A stretch of 64,000 bases of DNA. It comes from Euclidia mi. Lineage: Eukaryota > Arthropoda > Insecta > Lepidoptera > Erebidae. The position numbers and the translations under genes are program-made. The notes under the pieces are model-generated. The model made no database searches, had not been told where the DNA came from, and saw only the letters and a program-made list of their open reading frames with translations. Shown here in pieces: positions 63,771 to 64,000 of this stretch; the first letter of the stretch is position 1; every line of letters begins with the position of its first letter. Location: NCBI GenBank assembly GCA_944739405.2, contig OX123205.2, positions 38,584,475-38,648,474 of the forward strand. The letters are read 5' to 3'.

Positions 63771-64000
63771 CCCTGCTAATATTATAAATTCGAAAGTGTG
63801 TATGTATGTATGTATTTATGTCTGTTCCGTTTTCACGCGAAAACGGCTGAAACGATTTTGTTGAAATTTAATATAGAGATATATTGGACCATGGAGACGG
63901 ACATAGGCTACCATAAGTTGCAAAAAATAAACTGGGAGGGATTGTAGGGAGGGTAGAAGTTTGTACGGAATGTACGGCACAAATTACCTCTTGGAAGTAA
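63771..64000 (+). mobile_element. Helitron-like 5' part, runs off the window
   Basis: CTGCTAATATTATAAATTCG, a TGTATGTATGTATT tract, GCTGAAACGATTTTGTTGAA and ACGGACATAGGCTACCATAA resemble the 5' part of the element at 3452. The 3' end is not in the window. Confidence 0.55.

Overview
The window is AT-rich, repeat-dense nuclear DNA from an insect, most likely a moth or butterfly. Introns follow GT-AG rules. The dispersed repeats are types I know from lepidopteran genomes: tRNA-headed SINEs, short Helitron-like elements ending in CTAG, and RTE and CR1/Jockey-like non-LTR elements. I see no bacterial-type operon, CRISPR array or phage.

Two host genes are supported. On the minus strand, 12479 to 8517, a three-exon gene encodes a ZAD / C2H2 zinc-finger protein whose last exon carries a RanBP2-type zinc finger; all splice phases agree and the model is 919 residues. 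On the plus strand, five coding exons (52041-52144, 59247-59342, 61996-62107, 62945-63126, 63429-63546) join in frame into the first 204 residues of an EHBP1-like protein (N-terminal C2 domain), which continues beyond the window. Likely non-coding 5' exons are at 49770-49830 and, more tentatively, 13240-13425. If so, most of 13.4-52 kb is the first intron of Ehbp1, and the two genes are arranged head to head.

The rest is mostly mobile DNA. 0.1-2.4 kb: a long palindrome with a frameshifted DD41D mariner at its centre. 3.45-5.69 kb: a Helitron-like element carrying ten copies of a 111-bp tandem repeat. 5.9-7.0 kb: a TIR element holding a TTA-flanked MITE. 7.5 kb and 62.5 kb: 5S-rRNA-derived SINEs. 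18.7-24.2 kb: a nest of a dispersed repeat, a TIR element with iterated ACAAAGYAAC boxes, a rearranged RTE retrotransposon and an intact Tc1-like DD34E transposon. 27.82-45.10 kb: a tandem segmental duplication (9.6 kb and 7.7 kb copies) with a 3-bp microhomology junction and copy-specific insertions. 45-64 kb: SINEs, MITEs, Helitron-like elements, a 5'-truncated CR1/Jockey-like element (56.5-58.56 kb) and a solo LTR 12 bp inside an Ehbp1 intron.

A recurring theme is inverted duplication. Near-perfect hairpins with arms of 16 to about 105 bp occur at 7.58, 17.97, 22.69, 35.08/42.74, 47.46, 62.75 kb and elsewhere, and both Tc1/mariner elements sit at the centre of palindromes. Coordinates of repeat boundaries are by eye and may be off by a few bases; family names are from motif recognition, not database search.
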